Notes: generated by a model from the letters alone, not told the origin. Shown: positions 44,084 through 55,710, numbered from the stretch's first letter. The stretch is DNA of 64,000 bases from Ectobius pallidus (GCA_964059195.1 CAXKWD010000008.1:43949502-44013501); one strand, 5' to 3'. Made by a program: numbers and translations.

Positions 44084-45878
44084 AGAAATAGATGTTATTA
44101 TGCACTTCTTCCACTGCTAGAGTCTTCACTACTCTCGAGGAAGTCTAAAGTAAGGATCTTTAAGACTATGGTAGATCAGTAGTTCTGTATGGAGTCTCAC
44201 TATCAAAGATGAGAAAATATTGAATACCTGAAAATGTAAAATCTTATAGAGGATTTATGGGGCAACAAATGATGGAGGGTTGTGGAATATAAAAACAAAG
44301 CAAGAGTTGGCTGAACCCAGTTTAGTCGCAGAAATTAAAAGCATGCGAATACAGTGAGCTGGACATGTTGTGAGGATGGATGATGGTCGGGGTGTTAGAA
44401 AGGTGTTCCTAGGAAACCCAAGTAGAAGGTTTAGAGGAAGCCCATAAAAGATGGCTTGATAACCTAGAGGACAATCTGAAGAAACTTCATGTAAGGTAGA
44501 CACACCAGTCTTTGACAGTTAAGTGATTAAATTTCTTCATGTTCTATGTTATTATTAAACAAACTCACTAAATTAAATAAGATCAGTATTAACTAATTGT
44601 TTGAGGTTTTATGAGCACTGTATGGTAGTCTTAATTATTAATAACCTATATTAAATAAGTTATAATTTTTTTTACTAACGCATGTTTGCTGTACCAGTCT
44701 TTGACGGTGTCCATGTACCAGTCATTGACATTTATGTTCGGTCACTTTATAAGCTATTAAACTTAGAAGATGATAATATAATGATAATACCGGTATTGAT
44801 TAACAAAATCGTTTAACCTTTAATTTTGTTCATTATAATGATACTGGTGAATGATTTCACAACTTTTAACAGAACAGCATTCTCATCCAAGGCGCAAACT
44901 GTAAGGGTTTTTAACATAAGTAAAAGTATAAATTCTTGCACATACATTCTTTCTTCTTATGGTCATACAAACATGAAAATATGAAGCTAGGCTGATTACT
45001 GAAATTAAGTGGTTACCTCTACAATGAGATAAGTTATAAAAAAATTAAAAAATATCTACGGGCTTAGAAAATTCATACTTTGGTCTTGCTCCAGTGAGAA
45101 AGAGAACTGGAGCCTCGTGATTCAAATTGAGGAGCTACTTGATAGAGAAGTAGCGGCTCTGGTCATGCAAACAACCATTGATGGCCATGGGTGCGGCATG
45201 CTGATTACATGCCCCCCAATCCTGCCATCTGCCTATGGTAGATGTTGCAGCAGTTGGGTGATAGGCCGAGCTAGTGATGGGAAAAATCGAATGATCATTC
45301 GAATACAGAACCAAACATTTCAAATTAAATTATTCGAAGTGTTTTATTCATAGAGGGACATGCAACTACGAGATGTTCGTTCGCTAGCTTCAATATTCTT
45401 CGAATGAAATCTTCCATTCTCACTTCACTTCATTGGCATTCGAAAGCGGGTAGATTTAAATTTAGTGCACACATTTCCGGCAGAGAACAATGCGGCCAGC
45501 TTACAACAAACACGGCCTCCAGAGATGTTTATTATTTTAGTCATGTAGTCCTGAACAAGTGCTGTAATAAATACAGTAAATTAAGCCTAACATGAAATTT
45601 CTTGAAGTCCTACAAATATAAATTGCTTAAAGGCCCTGTTAACTTAAAAAATGCATTTTTAGGTGAAAGCTGGTTTAAAAAGAGGATATTTAGAGATTAG
45701 TTTGTGCGAAAACCCGAGCTTTCTATGTTTAACCGTTCGCCTGCAATCCAAGTACAGAAGTTCCGCCTATAGTGCAGTATGACGTCACCGCGCCAAGCCA
45801 GCACTGTGAGGAAGCATTGGAATGCCAGCCATATGTAGCCGACACATCAGTCTGTGTTTGCCAATTCATTGCTGGTGT

Positions 45879-46180
45879 CATAGGCGTAACGAGGGGGGGT
45901 TGGGGGTTTGAACACCCCCCATTGATTTAAAAAAGGAAAATTGTATAATTTTTAAGTCTGCCCATAAATTACTAAATAAAAGTATAAAGCGTGGGAAGCT
46001 TAAAACTCGTTGTTGTGCGTCTTAATTTTTTAAATTTTCCGGGGGAGGACCCCCGGAAGCTTAAAACTCGTTATTGTGCATCTTAATTTTTTAAATTTTC
46101 CGGGGGAGGATCCCCGGACCCCCAGACCCCGCGGATGTTATAACCCCCCATACAGTATGGTCGGCCTGGTTACGCCTATG
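45879..46180. mobile_element. hAT-type MITE, 302 bp (level 7)
   Basis: Perfect 8-bp duplication GCTGGTGT (45871..45878 and 46181..46188). Ends are CATAGGCGTAAC on both sides. Inside is a tandem duplication of about 60 bp (GGAAGCTTAAAACTCGTTGT to GGGGGAGGACCCCCGG). Confidence 0.92.
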
Positions 46181-46233
46181 GCTGGTGTCATCTCGTGTGT
46201 TGAAATTATTATAAATTTAAAGTTTCTCGTGTC

Positions 46234-46738
46234 ATGTCTGGAATCAGGCCACATCAATTCGAGCCGAAATTATAAGGTCAGATGAAGAAAATACTGGGAA
46301 TGCTGACCGTGTAAATAGTACTGATCAATGCAACTGTGGTGAATGTGTTTTTCAGCGATTCATAATGAATGTTTCTGCTGTTCTGAAAGTGTTATGATAA
46401 GGGAAGTGCTGACTGCATTACATTCTCATAATTCCCTTCGTTCTGTTGTATTAAATAGGGACACATTGAACACTGCTAGGCCCCTTATGATGGTGAGAGC
46501 TGAATCCAATTTTGAAAGGGAACAGTTACGAGTAGCGAACAATAGGAACATGCGTTATGTAGCTTACAGAAAATTCGTCTACTGGATTAATTCTTGGAAG
46601 CCCTTCGGAAAAGGCAATAGAAAAATCATACCTTCATGCATAGTTAAACAGATTAGGGACGAATACCCTGAGCCTAACAAAGAGTACAGACAATTTCAAC
46701 CTGCTGACGGAAGAGATATTTCGTATTTTGATTAATTG
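46234..46738 (+). pseudogene. P2X7 C-terminal (ballast/zinc) domain-like protein of the Kolobok-like element
   Basis: The ATG at 46234 gives MSGIRPHQFEPK, then frames shift. QCNCGEC at 46326..46346 and, in the next frame, HNECFCCSESVMIREVL form the Cys cluster. RYVAYRKFVYWINSWKPFGK and IIPSCIVKQIRDEYP complete the domain, ending at a TAA at 46736. The order C-x-C-x-x-C, C-x-C-C, R-Y-x-A-Y-R-x-F-x-x-W and LPSC-x-V-x-x-IR is that of the cytoplasmic tail of vertebrate P2X7 receptors. Stand-alone relatives are known in invertebrates. There is no channel part here. Two or three frame breaks make it a pseudogene. Confidence 0.75.
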
Positions 46739-47021
46739 AAATTTTAACCCTGAATCCACAACTACGGTGAGGTTAAAACATGTTATACAGAGTTTTTAAA
46801 GTCAACTCAATCTTCTTTTTACAGTACTAGGCTTATGTCTGTAAAATATTTACTTTGGTCATTTATTTTCATGCAAGTGAAAGAACAATTAAATCCTAGA
46901 AAAAAAAGTATTCAATTTAAATTTTGCTGTAAATAAGATCAAAGTTGTATACTAAATTTAAACTAATAATTAAATACCGGTACTGTAAATATATATCGAA
47001 AGTTACTACTGGACAAAGTTG

Positions 47022-47590
47022 TTACTGCGGTATCTTTAAAGTTCTTGGAATCTCGAAAGAGAATCTCTCCAAAGCTTCCAGCGATTCAGGATGGGCCACT
47101 GGAGCGATACATCGTGGAACATCTTTAGCCAGGTAGGGATCTTCCACAAATTCAATGTTTGAATTATTCACGTAATGTAATACCCTGTTCACTATGTCAT
47201 TACGCCACTCGTTACTTTTACTTTCATAAACTGAAACCATTACCCACTTTTTTTTGTTGGTTTTGAGTATTTCAGTTTTTCACTTGTAACGTTTCTGTTT
47301 ACATTATAGTTATAATCCATAGTCGCCAACATCGATTGTAGTACCATTCCGTCGTAACTAAAGTGAATCTTTTTCGGCTTGTATTTTAGTGCTACATTAT
47401 GATAAGACTCTAAATGTCCTGTATGACAATAGTTCTTTGCGTGCTTCAAATCTTCAATGAAATTCCTGTTTTTATAACAGATGACAGTAACATGTAATCG
47501 TTTGACTCCGGTCTGATCTATTCACTTGCTTCATCTTCAATAATTTTTTCATGTTCGCACTGATTAATTACGTTATTTCCAGTCCAGCTA
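47022..47590 (-). pseudogene. Kolobok-like transposase, C-terminal part
   Basis: From 47590 down the minus strand: SWTGNNVINQCEHEKI, then EDLKHAKNYCHTGHLESYHN and KYKPKKIHFSYDGMVLQS, a motif set I know from TE transposases with HTG-x-LE-x-YH and LKY-x-PKR. After a stop near 47240, VSVYESKSNEWRNDIVNRVL and CIAPVAHPESLEAL follow. The upstream coding continues past the mariner-type insertion at 48343. Frame breaks show it is inactive. Confidence 0.65.
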
Positions 47591-47594
47591 TGTA

Positions 47595-48340
47595 CAGTCG
47601 GGCAAATAAAAAACGTCGGGCGGTATTTGATTAAGTATCACGAACGAGCATATGCGCATGTACAGGAAGACTTAAGGTTAGGTTCACACACGCCTCTTGT
47701 CTATCCATGTATTTTCTTGATTATTTAGTCAGTTTTGTTCCAAAACAAACATGTATAGAAGGCTGTGGATATATGCCTCAAATCCGCCATATTCTTGGTT
47801 GCAAATTTTTATAATATTAATAATTAATAGATTCGCGAGGAATATGTTTATTCTAGGAGCATTTTTTTAAGATTTTATTTTATAATACCGGTTCTTCTAG
47901 TGCAAAATCAATAACTTACGCTCAACTTCTGCAACCAATCCTAGCATCGAAATACGCGTCCGGCCAGATCAACGTTTGCTATGAAAACTTCCGGTCGCAT
48001 TATAGTCAAGTTTCCTCCTCTGAGCTGCTCTTTCATAAATATGGAACCTTCTCGCTGCTTCAGAGACCGAAAAATGCAGGTCAATTACAGCCCTAACTAC
48101 ACTTTCTCTCACGTTAGCATTTGTATGTGGCGATGACACAAAGCAAAATGAATTATGACAATGCATTAAGTTGAATATCGTGTGTTGCACTTTCCGCGAT
48201 TTTCATTTTTTCCCTCCTTGTTCATATGTTCCGAAAATGACCTGTATTTTGAGTTTTTTTATAGGAAACTTGTGAACTAATGCGTCAAAACTTTAATTTT
48301 AACAGCATACGAGTCCCGACGTTTTTTATTTGACCGACTG
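47595..48340. mobile_element. Tc1/mariner-type element, 746 bp (level 7)
   Basis: Ends are CAGTCGGGCAAATAAAAAAC and, from the right, CAGTCGGTCAAATAAAAAAC, both followed by GTCGGG. They are flanked by TA at 47593..47594 and 48341..48342. A minus-strand remnant (48190..47969) reads RESVVRAVIDLHFSVSEAAR, like a helix-turn-helix of Tc1/mariner transposases. The catalytic part is missing. Confidence 0.88.
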
Positions 48341-48342
48341 TA

Positions 48343-48467
48343 CATTGGAAATATGAAATAACACCGATTGAAATTTTTAAACCAACACGGTTTGTCCCCT
48401 CCACAAGTCTGACATGACCACCATAGGTGGTTAACAATGCTGTCTTTCCAATAATAATAACTAGCAT
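48343..48467 (-). pseudogene. Kolobok-like transposase, part upstream of the Tc1/mariner insert
   Basis: The minus strand reads TYGGHVRLVEGTNRVGLKIS and IGVISYFQC up to the TA target. It continues in the segment ending at 47590. The N-terminal half of the transposase is absent. Confidence 0.45.
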
Positions 48468-48469
48468 GT

Positions 48470-49332
48470 GCCAGCGGCTTCGCCCGCGATAAAAAAGAGC
48501 ATAAAGTTAGAGCATAATAGGTAAATCATTATATTTATTAACACCTAAATCACGTGGACTACATGTCACGATTAGATAGCGTCGCCTGGTAAAAGCGACC
48601 TCAGATTCGAGTTCCTTGGCCCAGAAAATCCCTGTATAGTGAGTTTCGTCCAAATCGAACGATGTTTAACCATATTTAGGTCTATGTTGATTATCCCTCT
48701 TCCGTGTAGGTTGAAAAATTTCATATGTCTACGGGCCTTGACATTCTAAACAATGAATCGACCAGCGTGGGCTTACAACATTCTAACGATCGCGATGCTT
48801 TTATTACCACGGTATGATAAAAATAGCCAAAGCCAACTGCAATTGATTTGACATTGAAATGTATTACTGAAATCTGATGCTTCGACACCGCTAAAATCAC
48901 GTTTTCTGCCAGTTTTTCACTCACAACTCGCGAACGAAAGCTAAAAATTAAAAATCCGGCTTCGATGCGCATTCGCCCACCTTTCAGCCCATCTATGTTT
49001 AAAATTTCAGATCTCTGCGTTCAGTAGATTTCGCTGGGCGTCGTGGACAGACAGACAAACACGTCCTTTTATTATTTTAAGATAGCAGGTACCCGCGGCT
49101 TCGCCCGCGATAGTTATTTCAAAAATTAAAAATTAAGAGCATAATAGTTAAATCATTATATTAACACCTAAATCATGTGGACCACATATCACGATTAGAT
49201 AGCGTCACCTGGTAAAAGCGACCTCAGATTCGAGTTCCTTGGCCCAGAAAACCCCTGTATAGTGAGTTTCGTCCAAATCGAACAACGTTTGACCATATTT
49301 AGGCTAATATTGATTACCCCTATAATAATAAC

Positions 49333-49365
<33 letters not shown>

Positions 49366-49752
49366 CCTCTTCCGTGTAGGTTGAAAATTTCATATTATGT
49401 TTGCGTGCCTTGACATTAAAAACAAATGAATTGACCAGCGTGAGCTACTACATTCAAGAGATCGCGATGCTTTTATGTCGAAGGAATGACAAAAATAGCC
49501 AAAGCCTAGTGTAATTGATTTGTATTACTGAAAACTCATGCTTCGAAAACGCAATAAATGCACGTTTTTTGCTCATTTTTCACTCATAACTCACGAACGA
49601 AAGCGAAAATTAAAATTCCGGCTTCGAGGTGCATTTTCCGACCCTTCAGTCCGCCTATGTGTAAAATTTCAGATCTCTGCGTTGAGTAGATTTTGCTGGG
49701 CATCGCGGACAGACAGACGGAGGACAGACACTTCCTTTTATTAATATAGATA
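48470..49752 (+). repeat. Two tandem LINE/SINE-type units (GCGGCTTCGCCCGCG family)
   Basis: Unit 1 (48470..49086) and unit 2 (49087..49752) both begin with GCGGCTTCGCCCGCGATA. Both contain AAAGCGACCTCAGATTCGAG and end with GGACAGACAGAC, then CCTTTTATTA and an (ATAGATA)-like tail. Unit 2 carries an (AAT)n run at 49331..49364. The start and tail are well known from 3' ends of RTE-like elements in insects; the exact family is not certain. Confidence 0.75.
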
Positions 49753-50699
49753 ATGGTGAATTTTTTCCGATCTCTTTGAGCTTTTTAGCAAGAGACTTAG
49801 ACAGATGCCACACATCACACTACAGCAACGGCGCGCGGGCTGTGAACAGCTAGTGCTCTCTGACGTCACTCCGCTGGAAGGTCACATCAGTTTTTCTTCG
49901 ATTTCGCGAGAACGAAGCATCGTAGAAACATGGGGTTTTCACTGCTGTATTTTACTAAACAAACTCTTTATTCTGAGAGTCACTTGATTTTAAGTTAACA
50001 GGGCCTTTAATCTTATAAATGTATCAAATATAAAAATTTGAATGGCTGTATTTAATATCATAATTCATAATATACGGTAATTAATCAAATAAATAATCCA
50101 TTTGAAAATGCATATGTTTCATGTAGAAGCTAACGATGGATGTAAACCAGGAACAATCTTTGAAAATTGAACTTTTTAATATTCGTGAGAACGGCTATTT
50201 TATTGTCAAAATATATTTTGTAGCCTGGGGTTGAAACTCATGAAAATAAATCTTCGCTCTAGCTCTGCGTCATGCCATCCCCACTTGGAATGGGAGAGAC
50301 AGAACTTACCGAACGCTTTGCTAACGGGGACACGATGGAGCACGAAAACAATCGAATGAACGAGAGAACGAGCCGAGATGCCAGATTCCGAGAGGTTGAA
50401 GAAGCATTTGAATGAATTCATTCGCTTTCACACTTCGGTTCAGTAAGCGAAGCGCTCTAATGCTAGTCTGGAGCAGAGCAAAATCATTCGAATGATTTTT
50501 TTAACATCTCAAACATTTCGAGTGATTTTAACAATCGAATATTTCGAATGAATTCATTCGAATGGTTCCCATCACTAGGCCGAGCCCCTTCATGGAGTTT
50601 AGTTTAGTTTTAGTTTTCCAAGCCTCAGATGTTGCTACAGAAGAAATTTTCTCCTTATTCTTTCATCTGTAGTGCATGTAGGCTCAGGCCAAAATAATA

Positions 50700-50970
50700 T
50701 TCTTTTAAATGGTGAAGGTACATTTGACATCAGGGCAGACTGTGTTGTAAATATAGGCATACCAGGTGGTGTTATGGGAACAGTCAAAATATGTGTTGAA
50801 GGCATAGGCACTGACTTTGGGAGGACAATGTATTTTCTGACCAATCCCAAACTTTTATTAAATTGTTAAAATTGGTGCTATGGGAATAGTCAAAGTTGAA
50901 GAATGCATTGAAGGCTTAGACACCGACTTTGGAGGGACAAGGTACTTTCTGCCCCTCCCCCAACTTTAAA
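50700..50970 (+). repeat. Diverged tandem duplication of about 105 bp
   Basis: GGTGTTATGGGAACAGTCAA and GGTGCTATGGGAATAGTCAA begin two similar units, each with GGCACTGACTTTGG / GACACCGACTTTGG and a TTAAATTGTT end. Confidence 0.6.
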
Positions 50971-52154
50971 TTGTTGTCATATAAGGCCTATGTATAGGCT
51001 AACTAGTAAAATGCAGTTCTTGCTCCCCAACAATATTGCACAAGTCAGCACTTCTGGTTGGTAGTGTAGGATGAGAATTTAAAAAGGGTACACTAAGTGT
51101 ACCCTTAGTTATGAAATCTACATGTAAGCAAGATTGCATCAATTTCGCCGCCATTTCAACATTCATCAAAATGAGAATATTTCATGTCGGAATACCATAT
51201 TGTTGTGGGTGGCAATTGTTTTTTACTTGAATGTGCAAGCGCAAGATGTACTGGCGACGAGTTACGACACTGCGCAGTTTCGACTGATTCCAACTTTTCT
51301 CGAAACCATAATAATAATTTTGATGTAATGGACTTATTTAACTTTGTGGATTGAAGTAGGAACATAATTTTCAAAAAGTAATTGATGTAGGTAAAATACT
51401 TTGAGATGTATTGTAATTCTAAAATAAAATAATGTATGCAAACGATACAGTTTTGTCGTAATTTCAATTTAAAAACCGTCAGGTTCCTCTGCCGGACCCT
51501 GTATAATTTAACTTACCAGTAATTGACACCCCTACTATAAATCAGTGATTGAGGTTATGGTAGTGTTAAGTTTTACATATATCTATTCTTTCATCATCGT
51601 AGATCAGCCCTACATAATATTATTTATCAATGGCAATAAAAAATTGTTATTAACACACAAAGTAATTCCTCCCCTTAAGAGTTGTAGCAACGAAAATGAG
51701 AAAATCTGAAGAACTTGTGTTGCATTAATCTCACATTTTTTTCCATCAAACCAAGAAAGAGTTTAGCCTCAAATGCTCATCAGTAATCACTAATGAACTG
51801 AACTAAATTTATTTTATTTATTTATTTATTTTATTTATTTATTTAACCTGGCGGAGTTAAGGCCATAAGGCCTTCTCTACCACTCAGCCAGGGCAAAAAC
51901 ATGAAATACATAATGACAATAATAATAATAATGATTAATAATAAATAAAAAAAGAACTGATATACATGAATACAAGAAACGAACATTAAATACAAAGAAA
52001 AAATTAGAACATAAGTACTTGAATAATATGAATATGTAATACAAATGACTAAAAGTAAAGAAATAACAAAATGATGAAAGTCTAAACAAATACATTCTTA
52101 GTTATTACAAAATATAATGAAATCTTAAAATATATTACTAATTAGCATCAATTC

Positions 52155-52559
52155 CTACATGTTATTGTATACTAAATTTATTAAATGGCGCTTGAACTGT
52201 GAAGTCGTTTGGCACCTCCTGAGATGGCTAGGCAGTGAATTCCAGTGACGAATAGCTGTTGTTGTAAACGAATTCGAATAATGTGTAGTTCTGTAAAGAG
52301 GCATGGATAGTAAGGGGTCAAGCTGAGAGCGCGTGCCCAAGTTATGGTAGGAAGAAAGGTAATGAAAGCGACTGGAAAGATAGCTAGGTGTTGAGGTATG
52401 AAGGATTCTATAGAGCAGTATGAGACAGTGAAAATATCTTCGCTCACGCAGGCGTACCCATCGAAGTGATTCCAGTGACGGTGTTATGTGGTCATATTTA
52501 CGAATGTTACATATATATCTGACGCCCGCATTATGAACACGTTGTAGTCTTTGAGTCAA
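52155..52559 (-). pseudogene. C-terminal part of the same LINE ORF (134 aa)
   Basis: Reads TQRLQRVHNAGVRYICN, HITPSLESLRWVRLRERRYF and FTTTAIRHWNSLPSHLRR, the conserved tail of Jockey/CR1-type ORF2 proteins, ending in a stop at 52155. Confidence 0.85.
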
Positions 52560-52576
52560 ATTGCTGTTTAAGTCGG

Positions 52577-53818
52577 TTAGTAGGACGTCACAATAATCAA
52601 AATGAGTGTCTGAACAAGTGTTTTTCTTAATTGAAAAGGGAGACAGTCTTTTATACTATACAGAGTATGCAGCGTTGCAAATGTTGTTTTGCAGATATTA
52701 GCGACTTGCATATCCCACGTTAAATTGTGGTCAATGTGTATGCCAAGGTATTTAACGGTATTACTATAAGGAATTATAGAATCATTTAATTTCACTTGGT
52801 TTAGAAAATTGGCATCTATTTTAGACAATTGCCGCTTGAGTCCTATTATGATAGCTTGTGACTTCCTAGGATTTAGCTTTAAGTCGTGTCTTTCTGCCCA
52901 TTTAGAAATCGAGTCTAAGTCACAGTTGATTTCTTCGATAGCGTCATTTACACGGTCGAGTCGTGAGTGTGTATAGAGTACAATGTCGTCAGCATAAATC
53001 ATGTATTTACTGTGAGTCAAATTATTAGATATGTCGTTTATATATATTGCAAAAAGTAGAGGTCCCAGTACAGATCCCTGGGGAACTCCTGCCTTAACAG
53101 CCCGCCAAGAAGAGCTCATATTGTTTAAAACAACACATTGTTGACGGCCGTTAAGGTAAGAGCAGAACCAGTTCACGACATTATTTGAAAGATGTAGACG
53201 TCTAAGTTTGCTTATAAGCAGATCTGTGTTCACAGAGTCAAAAGCTTTGGAAAAGTCTAGTAAAGTCATCACTGAAACTTTGCTCACGTCCATTGCAGTG
53301 CGGATATCCTCAATGACATTTATGACTGCAGTTGTGGTACTATGTCCTGTGCGGAAGCCAGATTGTAAAGAGTCAAGAAGATTATTTTCATTCAGGTAGT
53401 TAGTCAGTTGTTTGTGTATAATGCTTTCCAGTGCTTTCGAGAGGGCAGGAAGAATGTTAATGGGACGATAATCATTGGGATTTTCAGGGATTTTAACCTT
53501 AGGAAGGGGATGTACGTAGGCCTTCTTCCATGTACTAGGGAAATTGGCTGTCATGATCGAAGCATTAAAAATGTGTGCTATTGTTGGTAATATTAAATGT
53601 GCTATTTTATTTATAAGAGTAATACTGATTTTGTCAACACCTGTCGCTTTAGACTTTATACGTTTCAACGCTGATATTACGTCATCAACCATTATGTAAG
53701 AAAAGAAAAAATTGTCTCCTATAAAGTTTGTGTCAGTCTGCATGTCAGTCGTGTCATTTCGAAAATGTGTAGTAATATTCTGAGATGTGGGCATGACATT
53801 CGTGAAATATTCGTTCAA
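52577..53818 (-). pseudogene. Jockey/CR1-type reverse transcriptase, main frame (413 aa)
   Basis: Motifs in order: KATGVDKISITLINKIA, NDYRPINILPALSKALE, LLDFSKAFDSVNTDLL near residue 190, KAGVPQGSVLGPLLFAIY, YADDIVLYTHS near 273 (catalytic DD intact), LKLNPRKSQAIIIG and VKYLGIHIDHNLTWD. The frame is lost near 52620 by a small deletion. FDYCDVLLTDLNSN then continues in another frame that joins the segment at 52559. Confidence 0.88.
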
Positions 53819-54047
53819 ACGGTCAAGAGGTATAGAAATATGTTCTATTATATATTTACAGTGGAAAATAATTTTCCTTAATATTTAAAAAATTAGCATA
53901 AGTGTCAATGACTGGAGCACTGTCAAAGACTGGTGCGTCTACCTTACATGGCTGGAGGAGAAAGACACAGGACAGAAATGAATGGGCTGAAATTGTGAAG
54001 GAGGCCAAGGCTCTTCATGGGCTGTAGAGCCGAAGAGTAAGTAAGTA

Positions 54048-54135
54048 TAGGAAGAAGCCTATTGATATTGGACCAAATCGGTTGATTGGTGTACCTGAGT
54101 AATGCCCAATTTAGTGCCTATTTTATGGTAATAAA
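54048..54135 (+). repeat. Right part of the interrupted repeat begun at 43940
   Basis: AAGCCTATTGATATTGGACC, AAATCGGTTG and AATGCCCAATTTAGTGCC follow the unit at 58418 in register. Confidence 0.75.
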
Positions 54136-55488
54136 TTAGAAAAAAATTGTCAAATGCAAATCAGTTCTCATGACAACATATTGTTTAACAGTGTTCATAT
54201 AAATGGCTTTGGAAGTTGCAATACAGATAGCTTTGACAAATAACACTACCCACATATTCCTTCACATATGCTTATGAAACTAGACTTTGGGTCTTCTGTA
54301 AGCCCTGCTTAATGAATCAATCTGGAGCTTAACTCAAAAATTGATAAAACAAAAAAACAAAAAAATAAAAATAATAATAATAATAATAATGTATTTCCTG
54401 CACATCATAATTGCAATTATCAGTGATCAAACAAAAGCATTCTGGCACTTTGTTGCATAGTTTACCTGATACATTGTGGTGGTTGTTGTTATTATTATTA
54501 TTTTATTAGTATTATTATTGCTACTAGAAGTATTAACGATCATAAGTTATAATTTTCATGAAAATACTTGGCGAGTCACCTGTTCAATATTACTCCGGAG
54601 CCCTGCAATATTGAGTGTGTACCAATAAATTGGAGTTTTTTGTAAGCATGCTACATCTTTAGCCAAATGAATAATTTGTTAAATTTAAGAATATATACTC
54701 TGTACACTCTTACCATCTAATTTGATCTTTCGGTTTTCTAAACATTATTCCCTTGCAGAACACTGAATGAAAAAGTTACTTTTTTTTTCCATTATTTCTA
54801 AAAAGCAATATTGCTGCAATTTATGGTTTAAGGTAATCAGGAATTTTTACCAATGTAATTTTTATGTATTCATTCCAGATAACAGACTGTTCGCAGTATA
54901 ATTATTCAGTATTTCATTTCAGGGAAAACATTGCTGTACCAGTAAGTTTGTTGAGGTAGGGAAATTCAACGTTATGCCACTAACCTATTCATGCTTTGCT
55001 CATATATTTACAACGTTTAACAAAATGCACTGGACAAGACTTTTCTGCAAAATACACAGTTGTAACAGTTTTCTTAAGAAAACTTATTTGAAATTCTTAA
55101 CATGATAGAAAGTTATTTTTGGTTTGCTCAAACTGGAAGTTTTTTACAAATGCATTGTTTGGAACAAGTTTTAACCCTCTACTCATAAGACAGTTCAGAG
55201 TTACGTCAACTGTAACAACTGGGACTGAGTCCATTTAAAACATTTTTTTTTTAAATATTAATGGGATTTGCTTTATTGTTAAAATAGTTAATATACTTTA
55301 TTGCTGAATGATGGATACTCTAAATGACAGAACAATAAAAATGGCCAAAATATGTGAACTAATCTAATTCTGATACATGAAATATATGAATGACTTCCTT
55401 GTGAGAAATAGCAGCAACATTTATTTCTATCCACAATTTTTATATTTTTACAAGAGTTTGTATACAGTGATTATAACAACTTTGTTGG

Positions 55489-55489
<1 letters not shown>
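54136..55489. other. No gene; holds one copy of a dispersed 180-bp repeat
   Basis: 54293..54475 matches 60060..60222 directly (GTAAGCCCTGCTTAATGAAT and CTGGCACTTTGTT...AGTTTACCTGAT), with AAT microsatellites at different places. About 45 bp before it (AACACTACCCACATATTCCT) also occurs near 42190. Confidence 0.55.
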
Positions 55490-55521
<32 letters not shown>

Positions 55522-55574
55522 ATGTATATATGTGTGTGTGTGTGTATGTATATATGTGTGTGTGTGTGTATATA

Positions 55575-55607
<33 letters not shown>

Positions 55608-55632
55608 ATGTATATATGTGTGTGTGTGTATG

Positions 55633-55673
<41 letters not shown>

Positions 55674-55710
55674 ATATGTGTGTGTGTATGTATATATGTG
55701 TGTGTGTGTA
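55490..55710. repeat. TG/TATG microsatellite, left block
   Basis: About 220 bp of GTGTGTGT and ATGTATAT. Long open frames here on both strands are artefacts of the repeat. Confidence 0.97.

Larger units (their letters stand above)
45631..50006. mobile_element. Kolobok-like element with TTAA target sites (level 6)
   Basis: A perfect 19-bp inverted end, AGGCCCTGTTAACTTAAAA, is present on both sides, flanked by TTAA (45627..45630 and 50007..50010). It encodes fragments of a transposase on the minus strand and of a Cys-rich P2X7-tail-like protein on the plus strand. TTAA duplication with ends beginning AGG fits Kolobok; piggyBac also uses TTAA but its transposase looks different. Confidence 0.8.
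45272..50577. mobile_element. hAT element in the SINE (level 5)
   Basis: It is bounded by the perfect duplication GGCCGAGC (45264..45271 and 50578..50585), with ends TAGTGATGGGAA on both sides. Subterminal ATTCGAATG-type words are frequent, as in many hATs. Without the Kolobok-like insert it is about 0.93 kb and has no transposase frame. Confidence 0.95.
45113..50620 (+). mobile_element. SINE family 2, 5' truncated, split by a hAT (level 4)
   Basis: 45113..45271 and 50578..50620 together reproduce the body and tail of the SINE at 23796, from CCTCGTGATTCAAATTGAGG to GGAGTTTAGTTTAGTTTT. The tRNA-like head is missing. The split is explained exactly by the hAT with its 8-bp duplication. Confidence 0.9.
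51806..53840 (-). mobile_element. 5'-truncated Jockey/CR1-type LINE in the level-3 element
   Basis: The minus-strand LINE ends with a 3' (AAAT)n-type tail (TTTATTTATTTATTTTATTT at 51806..51842 on plus). The 3' UTR contains GCCTTATGGCCTTAACTCC. The 5' end lies near 53840, upstream of the reverse transcriptase. Confidence 0.75.
44492..53946. mobile_element. DNA element with ACCAGTCTTTGAC repeats (level 3)
   Basis: Inverted ends are TAAGGTAGACACACCAGTCT and, from the right, TAAGGTAGACGCACCAGTCT, both followed by TTGACAG. They are flanked by CATG (44488..44491 and 53947..53950). Subterminal copies of ACCAGTC(T/A)TTGAC occur at about 44692 and 44717 on the left and inverted near 53905 on the right. 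No transposase of its own was seen. It holds a SINE and a LINE as later insertions. The superfamily is unassigned. Confidence 0.8.
44084..54047 (+). mobile_element. LINE 3' fragment, itself interrupted (level 2 of the nest)
   Basis: Left piece 44084..44491 reads AGHVVRMDDGRGVRKVFLGN, then a frame change and LDNLEDNLKKLH. The right piece from 53947 reads GWRRKTQDRNEWAEIVKEAK, then ALHGL and a stop. Taking out the insert and one CATG joins LH to GW in frame. The 3' end is a (TAAG)n-type tail. An imperfect duplication, GGATAAGAGGCCT / TAGGAAGAAGCCT, brackets it. Confidence 0.8.
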
